Positions 55,353 through 62,724 of a stretch of DNA of 64,000 nucleotides are shown piece by piece. Location of the stretch: contig NC_007778.1 of assembly GCF_000013365.1 (NCBI RefSeq), positions 5,256,501 through 5,320,500 on the forward strand, read 5' to 3'. Made by a program: the position numbers and the translations under genes. This DNA comes from Rhodopseudomonas palustris HaA2. Its GTDB lineage: Bacteria > Pseudomonadota > Alphaproteobacteria > Rhizobiales > Xanthobacteraceae. Position 1 is the stretch's first letter. Every line of letters starts with the position of its first letter. The notes under the pieces were generated by a model. It saw nothing but the letters and a program-made list of their open reading frames with translations. It was not told the origin of the DNA and did not search any database.

Positions 55353-55974
55353 GAGTGCAAGTCGAGAACCTGGACGCCGCGACAGATTCGAATTTCAAAC
55401 AGCCCTGCGGAACAGCCACGGCGAATTGCTCTCGCGGCGCCGAAGCGTCCGAGTTGTGCACCCGTCGCTTCACAGCGAGGGGTGGGGGCGCGCCGGTCGG
55501 CGCGGGTTGGTGGTGGTTCTCGCGATGGCTTTGCGAACCATCGCGCATCGCCTTCCGGCGCGCCCACCGCGGCGCTTTTTTGTCTTCGGGCCCGTGCTTC
55601 CGTTGACAGGCAAGGGTAATGAAACCCCACGGTCCGGCGGATTACGCCGCCTTCACCTGCCCCCGTGCAGCGAACTAACAAGTCGCGGAGCCTCGTAGTA
55701 GGCCCGGACGGGTCCCCGAAGCCTCCCGGACGCGTGCTTGCGAGGCACAGCGCGCAGGACGCCGCGTCCATCCGATTCCACCGGCACAGCGCCGGCTTCA
55801 TCGAACCATCGTTCCGGGCTGGTTACCCAACCCGTCGATCTGTCCCGCTTGTACGACGCCTCGCGAAGCGCCCCTCACGGACAGGACGACGCGGACTATA
55901 ATCATATTAGGATTATTGTCAAGAGTGATTTGCCTCTCGCGTCGATGCCGCTGCATCCGGCGATCCTGTCTCAC
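55353..55974. other. Unassigned gap between repeats, with hairpins and an orphan promoter
   Basis: About 620 bases without a gene that can be supported. Visible structure: an 8-bp perfect hairpin CGCGATGG/CCATCGCG (55521-55545), a TTTTTT run at 55575-55581 on the plus strand after GC-rich sequence, and a strong minus-strand promoter at 55895-55922. The open frames through it are Arg/Pro-rich and run on into repeat elements. It may hold a structured RNA or the relic of a gene. Confidence 0.4.
55895..55922 (-). promoter_or_regulatory. Strong sigma-70-type promoter with embedded inverted repeat, no gene assigned
   Basis: On the minus strand TTGACA (55922-55917), a 16-base spacer and TATAGT (55900-55895). 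The AT-rich spacer and -10 hold the inverted repeat ATAATC (55898-55903) / GATTAT (55911-55916), an operator-like arrangement. It points toward the unassigned gap. Confidence 0.55.
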
Positions 55975-56077
55975 CGTCATTGCCGGGCTTGACCCGGCAA
56001 TCCATCTTCTTCGCGACACCGCTTTATTCGGCGCGCTTTGCGCGCGATGGATGCGCGGGTCAAGCCCGCGCATGACG
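55975..56077. repeat. Intergenic palindrome, family B
   Basis: Element CGTCATTGCCGGGCTTGACC to GGTCAAGCCCGCGCATGACG, with a 40-base centre like that of the copy at 54952-55055. Confidence 0.92.
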
Positions 56078-56120
56078 AACGAGAGACGCATCGCTGCGCA
56101 GCGTCGAGACGTCCGACCAA

Positions 56121-57479
56121 CTACGCCACCGCCGTGCAGCAGCTCGCTTTCAGGCCGCCGAGGTCGGAGCGGGACAGATGCAGCGTCCAGCCATAGGCCT
56201 CGAGCACGTCCTGCACGATGGCGAGGCCGAGGCCGGCGCCTTCGCCGCGCTGGTCGAGGCGGATGCCGCGTCCGAGCACCGTGGCGCAAGCGGCCTCGTC
56301 GAGGCCGTCGCCGTCGTCCTCGATCGCGATGCGGAAGCCGTCCGAATCGCAGGCGGTGCCGATGCGGACGCGACTGCGGGCGTGGCGCACCGCGTTGTCG
56401 AGCAGATTGCCGAGCACCTCGGCCAGATCGGCGCGGTCGAGCGGCACCGAGACGTAGTCGGCGATCTGCGCGTCGAACGCGATGCGCCGGCCGGCCGGGG
56501 TGCGCGACTGGATCGTCACCAGCGAGCGCACCAGCGGCGCCAGATCGACGGTGACGCTTTCGCCGCGGCGGGCGTCGCCGCGCAGCCGGGCGCGCGCCAG
56601 CTCGCGATCGACATGGCGGCTCATCGCGCTGCCGACCGCCTCGATGTCGCGGGCGAGCTTGTCCTCGCCGCGCTCGCGCAGCCGCGCGGCGTCGGCGGCC
56701 AAAGCTGCGAGTGGCGTCTTCAGGCCATGGGCAAGATCGGCGGCGCGGTCGCGCGAGCGGGCGATCTCGCGCGCCTGGGCGTCGAGCAGCGCGTTGACCT
56801 CCTCGACCAGCGGCTGCACCTCGTCCGGCACCGCGTCGGGCAGGCGATGCCGCCGGCCGGAGCGGATCTCGGCGACGCCGTCGCGCAACGCACCGAGCGG
56901 TCGCAGCCCGAGCATCACCTGCACCGACGTGGCGAGCGCCAGCACCGCGCCGAGAAGACCGAGCGCGATCATCAGATCGCGCGCGAAGGCCCGGCCGGCG
57001 GCGCTGACCCGGGCCAGATCGACCGCGACCGCGGCGCGGATCGGCACCGGCTTGCCGGCGATGGTGAGAAGCACCTGGCGCTCGACGATCGACAGCCGCG
57101 CGCCGGCGGGGCCGGCGATGTCGTGATGATGCATCTCGCCCGGGCCGGGCTGGTCGATCGGCACGCTCAGCCGGTCGTCCCACAGCGAGCGCGACCGCAG
57201 CAGCCGGTCGTGGTCGTCGCCGACCTGCCAGTACAGACCGGACAGCGGCTCGGAGAAGCGCGGATCGGTCGGCGACCGCGCCAGCACCAGGCGGCCGTCC
57301 GGCCCGGCCTCGACGCCGGCGATCAACTGCTTCAGCGAGACGTCGAGGTCGTCGGCGATGGTGCGGGTGACGTGACGCTCGAACAGGATGATGAGCGCGA
57401 TGCCGGCGATGCTGAGCGCGACCAGGATCGCCGCGGCGCCGCCGGCGATCAGCCGCAGCCGCAGCGAATGTCGCGTCAC
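56121..57479 (-). CDS. Sensor histidine kinase (PhoQ-like)
   Basis: 452 residues. TM1 about 10-33, periplasmic sensor about 34-168, TM2 about 169-190, HAMP, HisKA with DLAHGLKTPLAALAAD (His near 251), HATPase with LGNLLDNAVRHA and the G-box GEGAGLGLAIVQD. The H-box AHGLKTPL is typical of PhoQ/QseC-type sensors for cations or antimicrobial stress. It overlaps the regulator gene by 4 bases. The operon order is PepSY protein, regulator, kinase. Confidence 0.93.
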   Translation of the reverse strand: MTRHSLRLRLIAGGAAAILVALSIAGIALIILFERHVTRTIADDLDVSLKQLIAGVEAGPDGRLVLARSPTDPRFSEPLSGLYWQVGDDHDRLLRSRSLWDDRLSVPIDQPGPGEMHHHDIAGPAGARLSIVERQVLLTIAGKPVPIRAAVAVDLARVSAAGRAFARDLMIALGLLGAVLALATSVQVMLGLRPLGALRDGVAEIRSGRRHRLPDAVPDEVQPLVEEVNALLDAQAREIARSRDRAADLAHGLKTPLAALAADAARLRERGEDKLARDIEAVGSAMSRHVDRELARARLRGDARRGESVTVDLAPLVRSLVTIQSRTPAGRRIAFDAQIADYVSVPLDRADLAEVLGNLLDNAVRHARSRVRIGTACDSDGFRIAIEDDGDGLDEAACATVLGRGIRLDQRGEGAGLGLAIVQDVLEAYGWTLHLSRSDLGGLKASCCTAVA

Positions 57480-58141
57480 GTGCCGTCCCCGGGCACGATG
57501 TAGCCGAAGCCGCGCCTGGTCTCGATCAGCTCGGGGCCGAGCTTCTTGCGGACACGGCCGACCAGCACCTCGATGGCGTTGGAATCATGCGCGTCGTCCT
57601 GGCCGTAGATGTTCTCGTTGAGCTCGAACTGCGACACCACCCGGCCGCGATGCAGCACCAGATACGACGCCAGCCGATATTCCAGCGGCGACAGCGCCAC
57701 CTTCTGGCCGCGCAGGCTGACCTGCATCTGGCGCTCGTCGAGGGTGAGGTCACCGATGCAGACCACCGAAGACGCGTGGCCGGCGGAGCGGCGCACGATC
57801 GAGCGCAGCCGCGCCAGCAGCTCCTCCATCTGGAACGGCTTCGGCAGATAATCGTCGGCGCCGGCGTCGATGCCGTCGACCCGCTCGGCCCAGCTGCCGC
57901 GCGCGGTCAGGATCAGCACCGGCGTGCGGCGGCCGGCTTCGCGCCAGCGCTTGAGGATGGTCAGCCCGTCGAGCCGCGGCAGGCCGAGATCGAGAATGAT
58001 CGCGGCGTAGTCCTCGGTATCGCCGCGAAACCAAGCCTCCTCGCCGTCGGCGACGCATTCGGCGATGTAGCCGGCTTCGGTGAGCCCGCGCGCGAGATCC
58101 GCCGCGATCCGGCTGTCGTCCTCGGCCACCAGCACCCGCAT
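57476..58141 (-). CDS. OmpR-family response regulator (PhoP-like)
   Basis: 221 residues beginning MRVLVAEDDSRIA. Receiver with E7/D8/D9 and phospho-acceptor D51 (IILDLGLPRLDG), conserved K in LPKPFQMEELLARLR. Winged helix with LSPLEYRLASYLVLHRGRVVSQ and HDSNAIEVLVGRVRKKLG, ending RGFGYIV. Partner of the overlapping kinase gene. The PepSY gene lies just upstream. GGGAAAAAT precedes the ATG. Confidence 0.94.
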   Translation of the reverse strand: MRVLVAEDDSRIAADLARGLTEAGYIAECVADGEEAWFRGDTEDYAAIILDLGLPRLDGLTILKRWREAGRRTPVLILTARGSWAERVDGIDAGADDYLPKPFQMEELLARLRSIVRRSAGHASSVVCIGDLTLDERQMQVSLRGQKVALSPLEYRLASYLVLHRGRVVSQFELNENIYGQDDAHDSNAIEVLVGRVRKKLGPELIETRRGFGYIVPGDGT

Positions 58142-58145
58142 CGGT

Positions 58146-58469
58146 CTATTTTTCCCTGGTCTTCCGGATCTCGCCGCTCTGCGGATCGACATAGACCTCG
58201 AACAGCCGCCCATTCTTGTCGACCACGATGAATTCGTACAGCCATAGGCCGTGCCGGCGTTCGATTTCGACGCCGGTGATTTCGCCGGGGAGCTTGTCAC
58301 GCACCATGGTCAACAATTCGGCGAGCGGGCGAATCTCGCCGCGCTGCACCGCGAGCCGCGCCTCGTCGTGATCGTGGCGGCCGTGATCGTGGCCGTGGTC
58401 GTGCGCCAGCGCGCCGCCGGCCATCGCCGCCAGCATCAGCCCGGCCACCAGCGGACGAAACCGCACCAT
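58146..58469 (-). CDS. PepSY-domain exported protein with His-rich N-terminus
   Basis: 107 residues. Signal peptide about 1-23 (ending GALA), then a His/Asp cluster HDHGHDHGRHDHDEA at the mature N-terminus and a PepSY-like domain (GVEIERRHGLWLYEFIVVDKNGRLFEVYVD, split over two strands). PepSY proteins beside a two-component pair are thought to modulate it or to sense cations; the His run suggests metal binding (inference). The stop lies 5 bases before the regulator start. GGAG precedes the ATG. Confidence 0.88.
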   Translation of the reverse strand: MVRFRPLVAGLMLAAMAGGALAHDHGHDHGRHDHDEARLAVQRGEIRPLAELLTMVRDKLPGEITGVEIERRHGLWLYEFIVVDKNGRLFEVYVDPQSGEIRKTREK

Positions 58470-58565
58470 CGCCACTCCGAGGGGTTTGAAAGACAGGTTC
58501 GATCGCGCAGCATCGGCCCGGGCGGCTGACGGCTCGCTGACATCGCTCAAGCCGGGGTCCGGCCG

Positions 58566-58874
58566 TCAGCGGCCCTTGCCCGCGAACAGCGGCCGCAACA
58601 CGCCGGCGACCAGGCCGGCGGCGATCAACAGGCCGACGATCGGGATCCACAGCAGGAAGGCGCCGAGCAACAGCACCAGCACCACGGCGATCACCGCGCC
58701 GATCCCGAGCGCCAGCATGAACAGGCCGAACGGGCCGATCTTGCCGACATAGATCTGCTCGGTGGTGGTCTGGTCGATGAACACCCGGGTGCCGCGCGGG
58801 TCGTGCGACTCGCCGGGCGGAATGATCTCGGGCTCGAAGCGCGGCTGCTCCGGCTGTTTGGGTTGGTCGGTCAT
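58566..58874 (-). CDS. Small membrane protein, unknown function
   Basis: 102 residues from MTDQPKQPEQPRFEPE. A Pro-rich cytoplasmic start carrying RGTRVFIDQTTTEQIYVGKIGPFG is followed by one long or two close membrane segments (about 55-90, FMLALGIGAVIAVVLVLLLG and FLLWIPIVGLLIAAGLVAG). AAGGACG precedes the ATG. Similar short proteins occur in Bradyrhizobium relatives. No function is known. It lies 97 bases upstream of the PepSY gene. Confidence 0.8.
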   Translation of the reverse strand: MTDQPKQPEQPRFEPEIIPPGESHDPRGTRVFIDQTTTEQIYVGKIGPFGLFMLALGIGAVIAVVLVLLLGAFLLWIPIVGLLIAAGLVAGVLRPLFAGKGR

Positions 58875-59048
58875 GGGCAACGTCCTTGCGCGCCGGGGTC
58901 GCTGCCCTGGCACGAGCGCCGAGAATAGCCGCTTGGGCGACGGGAGCGAGTGGTTTCGTCAGAACCGCGCGTGACCTTCGGCCGCGCGAGGGCGACGGGC
59001 GTCACAACAGGTATCGGGCTGCGGTTCTTCTGGGTTCGTGAGATGAAC

Positions 59049-60173
59049 TCACGACGCCGGCAACGGTTCCTGCTCGCGCGCCACCCGCTCCGGGAACGCC
59101 GCCGCCAGCGACGCCCGGTCGGGTTTCAGCACGCCGCGCTCGGTGATCAGGCCGGTGACGAGGCGCGAGGGCGTGACGTCGAAGCCGTAATTGGCGACCT
59201 TCGAACCCTGCGGCACGATCCGTACGGTCTCGATCCGGCCGTCATGGGTGCGGCCGGTCATGTCGGTGACCTCGGCGGCGTCGCGCTGCTCGATCGGGAT
59301 CTCCTTCACGCCGTCGTGGATGGTGAAGTCGATGGTCGGCGACGGCAATGCCACGTAGAAGGGCACGTTGTTGTCGCGCGCGGCGAGCGCCTTGAGGTAG
59401 GTGCCGATCTTGTTGCAGACGTCGCCGTCGGCGGTGACGCGGTCGGTGCCGACGATGCAGAGGTCGACCATGCCGTGCTGCATCAGATGGCCGCCGGTGT
59501 TGTCCGGGATGACCGTATGATCGACGCCGTGATGGCCGAGCTCCCAGGCGGTGAGCGAGGCGCCCTGATTGCGCGGCCGGGTCTCGTCGGCATAGACGTG
59601 GATCGCAATGCCCTTGTCGAACGCCTGATAGATCGGCGCAGTCGCGGTGCCCCAGTCGACGGTGGCGAGCCAGCCGGCATTGCAATGCGTCAGCACGTTG
59701 ACGCGCTCGCCGGGCTTCTTCCTGGCCGCGATGGCTTCGATCAGCTTCAGCCCGTGGGCGCCGATCGCCTGGTTGATGGCGACGTCCTCGTCGGCGATTT
59801 CGGCGGCGCGCTGATAAGCGGCGGCGACGCGGTCGGCCGGCTTCACCGGGGCGAGCGCACGGCGCATCTCGTCGAGCGCCCATTTCAGATTGATCGCAGT
59901 CGGCCGCGTCGCGATCAGCTTATTGTAGGCGATGGCCAGCGCCGCATCGGAGGCGTCCTCGCGCATCGCCAGCGCCACGCCGTAGGCCGCCGTCGCCCCG
60001 ATCAGCGGCGCGCCGCGCACCAGCATCGCGCGGATCGCGTCCGCCGCGCGGTCGCAATTGGTCAGCCGCGCCACGACATATTCATGCGGCAGCCGGCGCT
60101 GATCGATCGCCGCGACGGTCCAGCCGTCGGGCTCGAGCCAGATGGAGCGGGTATGAATGCCGTCGACTTTCAT
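59049..60173 (-). CDS. mtnA: S-methyl-5-thioribose-1-phosphate isomerase
   Basis: Methionine-salvage enzyme, 374 residues, converting methylthioribose-1-phosphate to methylthioribulose-1-phosphate. Related to eIF2B alpha-type proteins. Family motifs are [14 protein letters not shown] near residue 52, [34 protein letters not shown] and [18 protein letters not shown] containing the catalytic Asp. It follows mtnP on the same strand across a family B palindrome. Together they act on methylthioadenosine from SAM use. Confidence 0.95.
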   Translation of the reverse strand: MKVDGIHTRSIWLEPDGWTVAAIDQRRLPHEYVVARLTNCDRAADAIRAMLVRGAPLIGATAAYGVALAMREDASDAALAIAYNKLIATRPTAINLKWALDEMRRALAPVKPADRVAAAYQRAAEIADEDVAINQAIGAHGLKLIEAIAARKKPGERVNVLTHCNAGWLATVDWGTATAPIYQAFDKGIAIHVYADETRPRNQGASLTAWELGHHGVDHTVIPDNTGGHLMQHGMVDLCIVGTDRVTADGDVCNKIGTYLKALAARDNNVPFYVALPSPTIDFTIHDGVKEIPIEQRDAAEVTDMTGRTHDGRIETVRIVPQGSKVANYGFDVTPSRLVTGLITERGVLKPDRASLAAAFPERVAREQEPLPAS

Positions 60174-60224
60174 CTTGCCACCTCAGAACAACTAGCCTGA
60201 CAATGAGACCGCAACTTCTCAACT

Positions 60225-60297
60225 CGTCATGCCCGGGCTTGACCCGGGCATCCATCATTGAAGAGGATGGATTGCCGGGTCGAGCCCGGCAATGACG
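60225..60297. repeat. Intergenic palindrome, family B (mtnP-mtnA gap)
   Basis: Element CGTCATGCCCGGGCTTGACC to GGTCGAGCCCGGCAATGACG with inner ATCCATC/GGATGGAT arms. Confidence 0.92.
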
Positions 60298-60307
60298 GCG
60301 GTGGTGA

Positions 60308-61183
60308 CTAACCCTTCAAAATCCGCCCCGCCACCGCATCCAGCTTCTTCAGCAGTTCCGGATCGCGCGCGTCGGGCTGGGTGATCAGAGCGGTGTCCAG
60401 CGCGCGGTCGGAGCCGATCGGGCAGTCTTCGTGCTCGCGCGGGAAGTCCTGCGCCAGCCGCGCCACCAGGCTCTTGGCCTTTTCGGCATTGGTGGTCAGC
60501 ACCCGGATGATGTCCTGCACCGTGACGGCGTCGTGGTCGGGGTGCCAGCAGTCGAAATCGGTCACCATCGCCACGGTGGCGTAGCAGATCTCGGCCTCGC
60601 GGGCGAGCTTGGCCTCCGGCATGTTGGTCATGCCGATCACCGAATAGCCGAGCTGCTTGTAGGTGACGCTCTCGGCGTAGCTGGAGAATTGCGGGCCTTC
60701 CATGCAGAGGTAGGTGCCGCCGCGCGCGAACGCGATGCCTTCGGCCTCGGCGGCGGCGGCGAGATGGATGCGCAGCCGCGGGCTCACCGGATGCGCCATC
60801 GAGACGTGGGCGACGCAGCCACGGCCGAAGAACGAACTCTCGCGCTTGTAGGTGCGATCGACGAACTGGTCGACCAGCACGAAGGTGCCGGGCGGCAGCT
60901 CTTCCTTGAACGAGCCGCAGGCCGACAGCGAGATCAGGTCGGTGACACCGGCGCGTTTCAGCACGTCGATATTGGCGCGGTAGTTGATGTCGGAGGGCGA
61001 CAGCCGGTGGCCCTTGTCGTGGCGCGGCAGGAACACGATCGGCAGGCCGGCGATGTTGCCGCGCCGCACCGCCGAGGACGGCTCGCCCCACGGGCTCGCG
61101 ATCGCCTCCTCGCGGACGTCCTCCAGCCCCGGCAAATCATAGATGCCGGATCCGCCGATGATGCCGAGTACCGCCCTGGTCAT
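60308..61183 (-). CDS. mtnP: S-methyl-5'-thioadenosine phosphorylase
   Basis: Phosphorylase of 291 residues that splits methylthioadenosine into adenine and methylthioribose-1-phosphate, the substrate of MtnA. Motifs IGGSGIYDLPGL near the N-terminus, PRHDKGHRLSPSDINYRANI (in parts), CMEGPQFSSYAES and NMPEAKLAREAEICYATV are typical of the MTAP branch of PNP/MTAP enzymes. The start MTRAVLG has GGGAG upstream. It is divergent from an iron-type alcohol dehydrogenase gene. Confidence 0.95.
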   Translation of the reverse strand: MTRAVLGIIGGSGIYDLPGLEDVREEAIASPWGEPSSAVRRGNIAGLPIVFLPRHDKGHRLSPSDINYRANIDVLKRAGVTDLISLSACGSFKEELPPGTFVLVDQFVDRTYKRESSFFGRGCVAHVSMAHPVSPRLRIHLAAAAEAEGIAFARGGTYLCMEGPQFSSYAESVTYKQLGYSVIGMTNMPEAKLAREAEICYATVAMVTDFDCWHPDHDAVTVQDIIRVLTTNAEKAKSLVARLAQDFPREHEDCPIGSDRALDTALITQPDARDPELLKKLDAVAGRILKG

Positions 61184-61396
61184 GCCCTGTCTCCCGCGTC
61201 GTTCCGAGCGCATTCAACATGCGCGCGGTGGCCCGACAACCCCCATATCAGGCGTATCCGACAAACGTCTCATTTTACCGACGGCGCGCGCCAGCCGCGG
61301 CCCGACGCGCGACGATTTTTCTTGTTCCCGATCGCCGCGCGGCTGCTAGGATCATCGCCAAGGCCTCGCAAAAGCGGCCAAGGGGAGTGAAGAAAC

Positions 61397-62539
61397 GTGC
61401 AAACGGGACGCGTCGTGTTCGGCGCCATGGAGGAAGTCGTTTACGGGCAGCCGGCGGCGGCAGCGATCGCCGCCCAGATCGACCGGATCGGCGCGCAGCG
61501 CGCGCTGCTGATGGTCTCCGGCACCCTCAACCGCACCACCGACGAGATCGCCAAGATCCGCGACGCAATCGGACCGCGCTGCGCCGGGGTGTTCGACGCG
61601 ATGCCGGCGCATTCGCCGCGCTCGGCGGTGATCGCCGCGGCGAATCAGGCCCGCGCCGTCGGCGCCGACCTGCTCGTCACGGTCGGCGGCGGCTCGATCA
61701 CCGACGGCGCCAAGGCGGTGCAGATCTGCCTCGCCAACGACATCGGCACCGTGGCGGAGATGGACCGCGTCGCCAACCGGCCGTCGCCGGTGGCGCCCAT
61801 CGTGCGGCAGATCAGCGTGCCGACCACGATCTCCGGCGGCGAGTTCAGCGCGATGGCCGGAGTCACCAACGAGGCGACGCGGGTCAAGGAGAAATTCGCG
61901 CATCCGCTGGTGATGCCGCGCGCCGCGATCCTCGATCCGGCGATCACCGTGCACACGCCCGAATGGCTGTTCCTGTCGACCGGAATCCGTGCGGTCGATC
62001 ACTGCGTCGAGGCGATCTGTTCGGGCGAGGCGCATCCTTACGGCGATGCGCAGGCGCTGCATGGGCTGGCGATGCTGGCCAGCGCACTACCGCGGGTGAA
62101 AGCCGACGCGACCGATCTCGACGCCCGGCTCGACTGCCAGATCGGCACTTGGCTGTCGATGGGCGCGCTGTCGTCCGGCGTGCCGATGGGCGCCAGCCAC
62201 GGCATCGGCTACGTGCTCGGCGCGGTGTTCGACGTGCCGCACGGCCACACCTCCTGCGTGATGCTGCCGGCGGTGATGCGCTGGAACAAGTCGGTCAACC
62301 GCGAGCGCCAGGCGCTGGTCGCGGCCGCGATGGGCCACCCCGGCAAGGACGCTGGCGACGTGCTCGACGCGCTGATCCGCGTGCTCGGGATGCCGCGCAG
62401 CCTCCGCGAGGTGAATGTCGGCCCCGAACATTTCGAGCGCATCGCCGATCAGGCGATGGGCACGCCATGGGTGCCGCGCAACCCCCGCAAGATCGACGGT
62501 CCCGCGCAGGTGCGCGAGATCCTGGAGCTGGCGGCGTAA
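61397..62539 (+). CDS. Iron-containing alcohol dehydrogenase family protein (maleylacetate reductase-like)
   Basis: 380 residues of the group III metal-dependent alcohol dehydrogenase fold. The NAD-binding GGGSITDGAK lies near residue 97, and PTTISGGEFSAMAG near 142. Metal ligands are expected from D and H residues in STGIRAVDHCVEA, GASHGIGYVLGAVFD and VPHGHTSCVMLPAVM. It resembles maleylacetate reductase and related enzymes; the true substrate is unknown. Upstream is divergent mtnP; downstream, after a family D palindrome, is an acyl-CoA synthetase gene. Confidence 0.9.
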   Translation: MQTGRVVFGAMEEVVYGQPAAAAIAAQIDRIGAQRALLMVSGTLNRTTDEIAKIRDAIGPRCAGVFDAMPAHSPRSAVIAAANQARAVGADLLVTVGGGSITDGAKAVQICLANDIGTVAEMDRVANRPSPVAPIVRQISVPTTISGGEFSAMAGVTNEATRVKEKFAHPLVMPRAAILDPAITVHTPEWLFLSTGIRAVDHCVEAICSGEAHPYGDAQALHGLAMLASALPRVKADATDLDARLDCQIGTWLSMGALSSGVPMGASHGIGYVLGAVFDVPHGHTSCVMLPAVMRWNKSVNRERQALVAAAMGHPGKDAGDVLDALIRVLGMPRSLREVNVGPEHFERIADQAMGTPWVPRNPRKIDGPAQVREILELAA

Positions 62540-62581
62540 GCGACGCGCGCATGCTCCCCTCGGGACGAACAACGATGACTC

Positions 62582-62663
62582 CGTCATTGCGAGCGCAGCG
62601 AAGCAATCCAGAAGCTCAGTGCAACGCGCCTCTGGATTGCTTCGCCTTCGGCTCGCAATGACG
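62582..62663. repeat. Intergenic palindrome, family D
   Basis: Element CGTCATTGCGAGCGCAGCG to CTTCGGCTCGCAATGACG with inner AAGCAATCCAGA/TCTGGATTGCTT arms. Confidence 0.92.
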
Positions 62664-62724
62664 GTGGAGGACGGATCGACTTCGACAATCAGCAACTCAG
62701 GCACGCATCAGCACGAGGGACACG

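Noticed and set aside
55094-55801. 235-codon minus-strand frame downstream of the orphan promoter
   Set aside because: Its second half reads straight through family A and E palindromes, and its composition is unlike the real genes.
61184-61396. SAM riboswitch before mtnP
   Set aside because: No SAM-I or SAM-II core motif could be recognised in the divergent gap.
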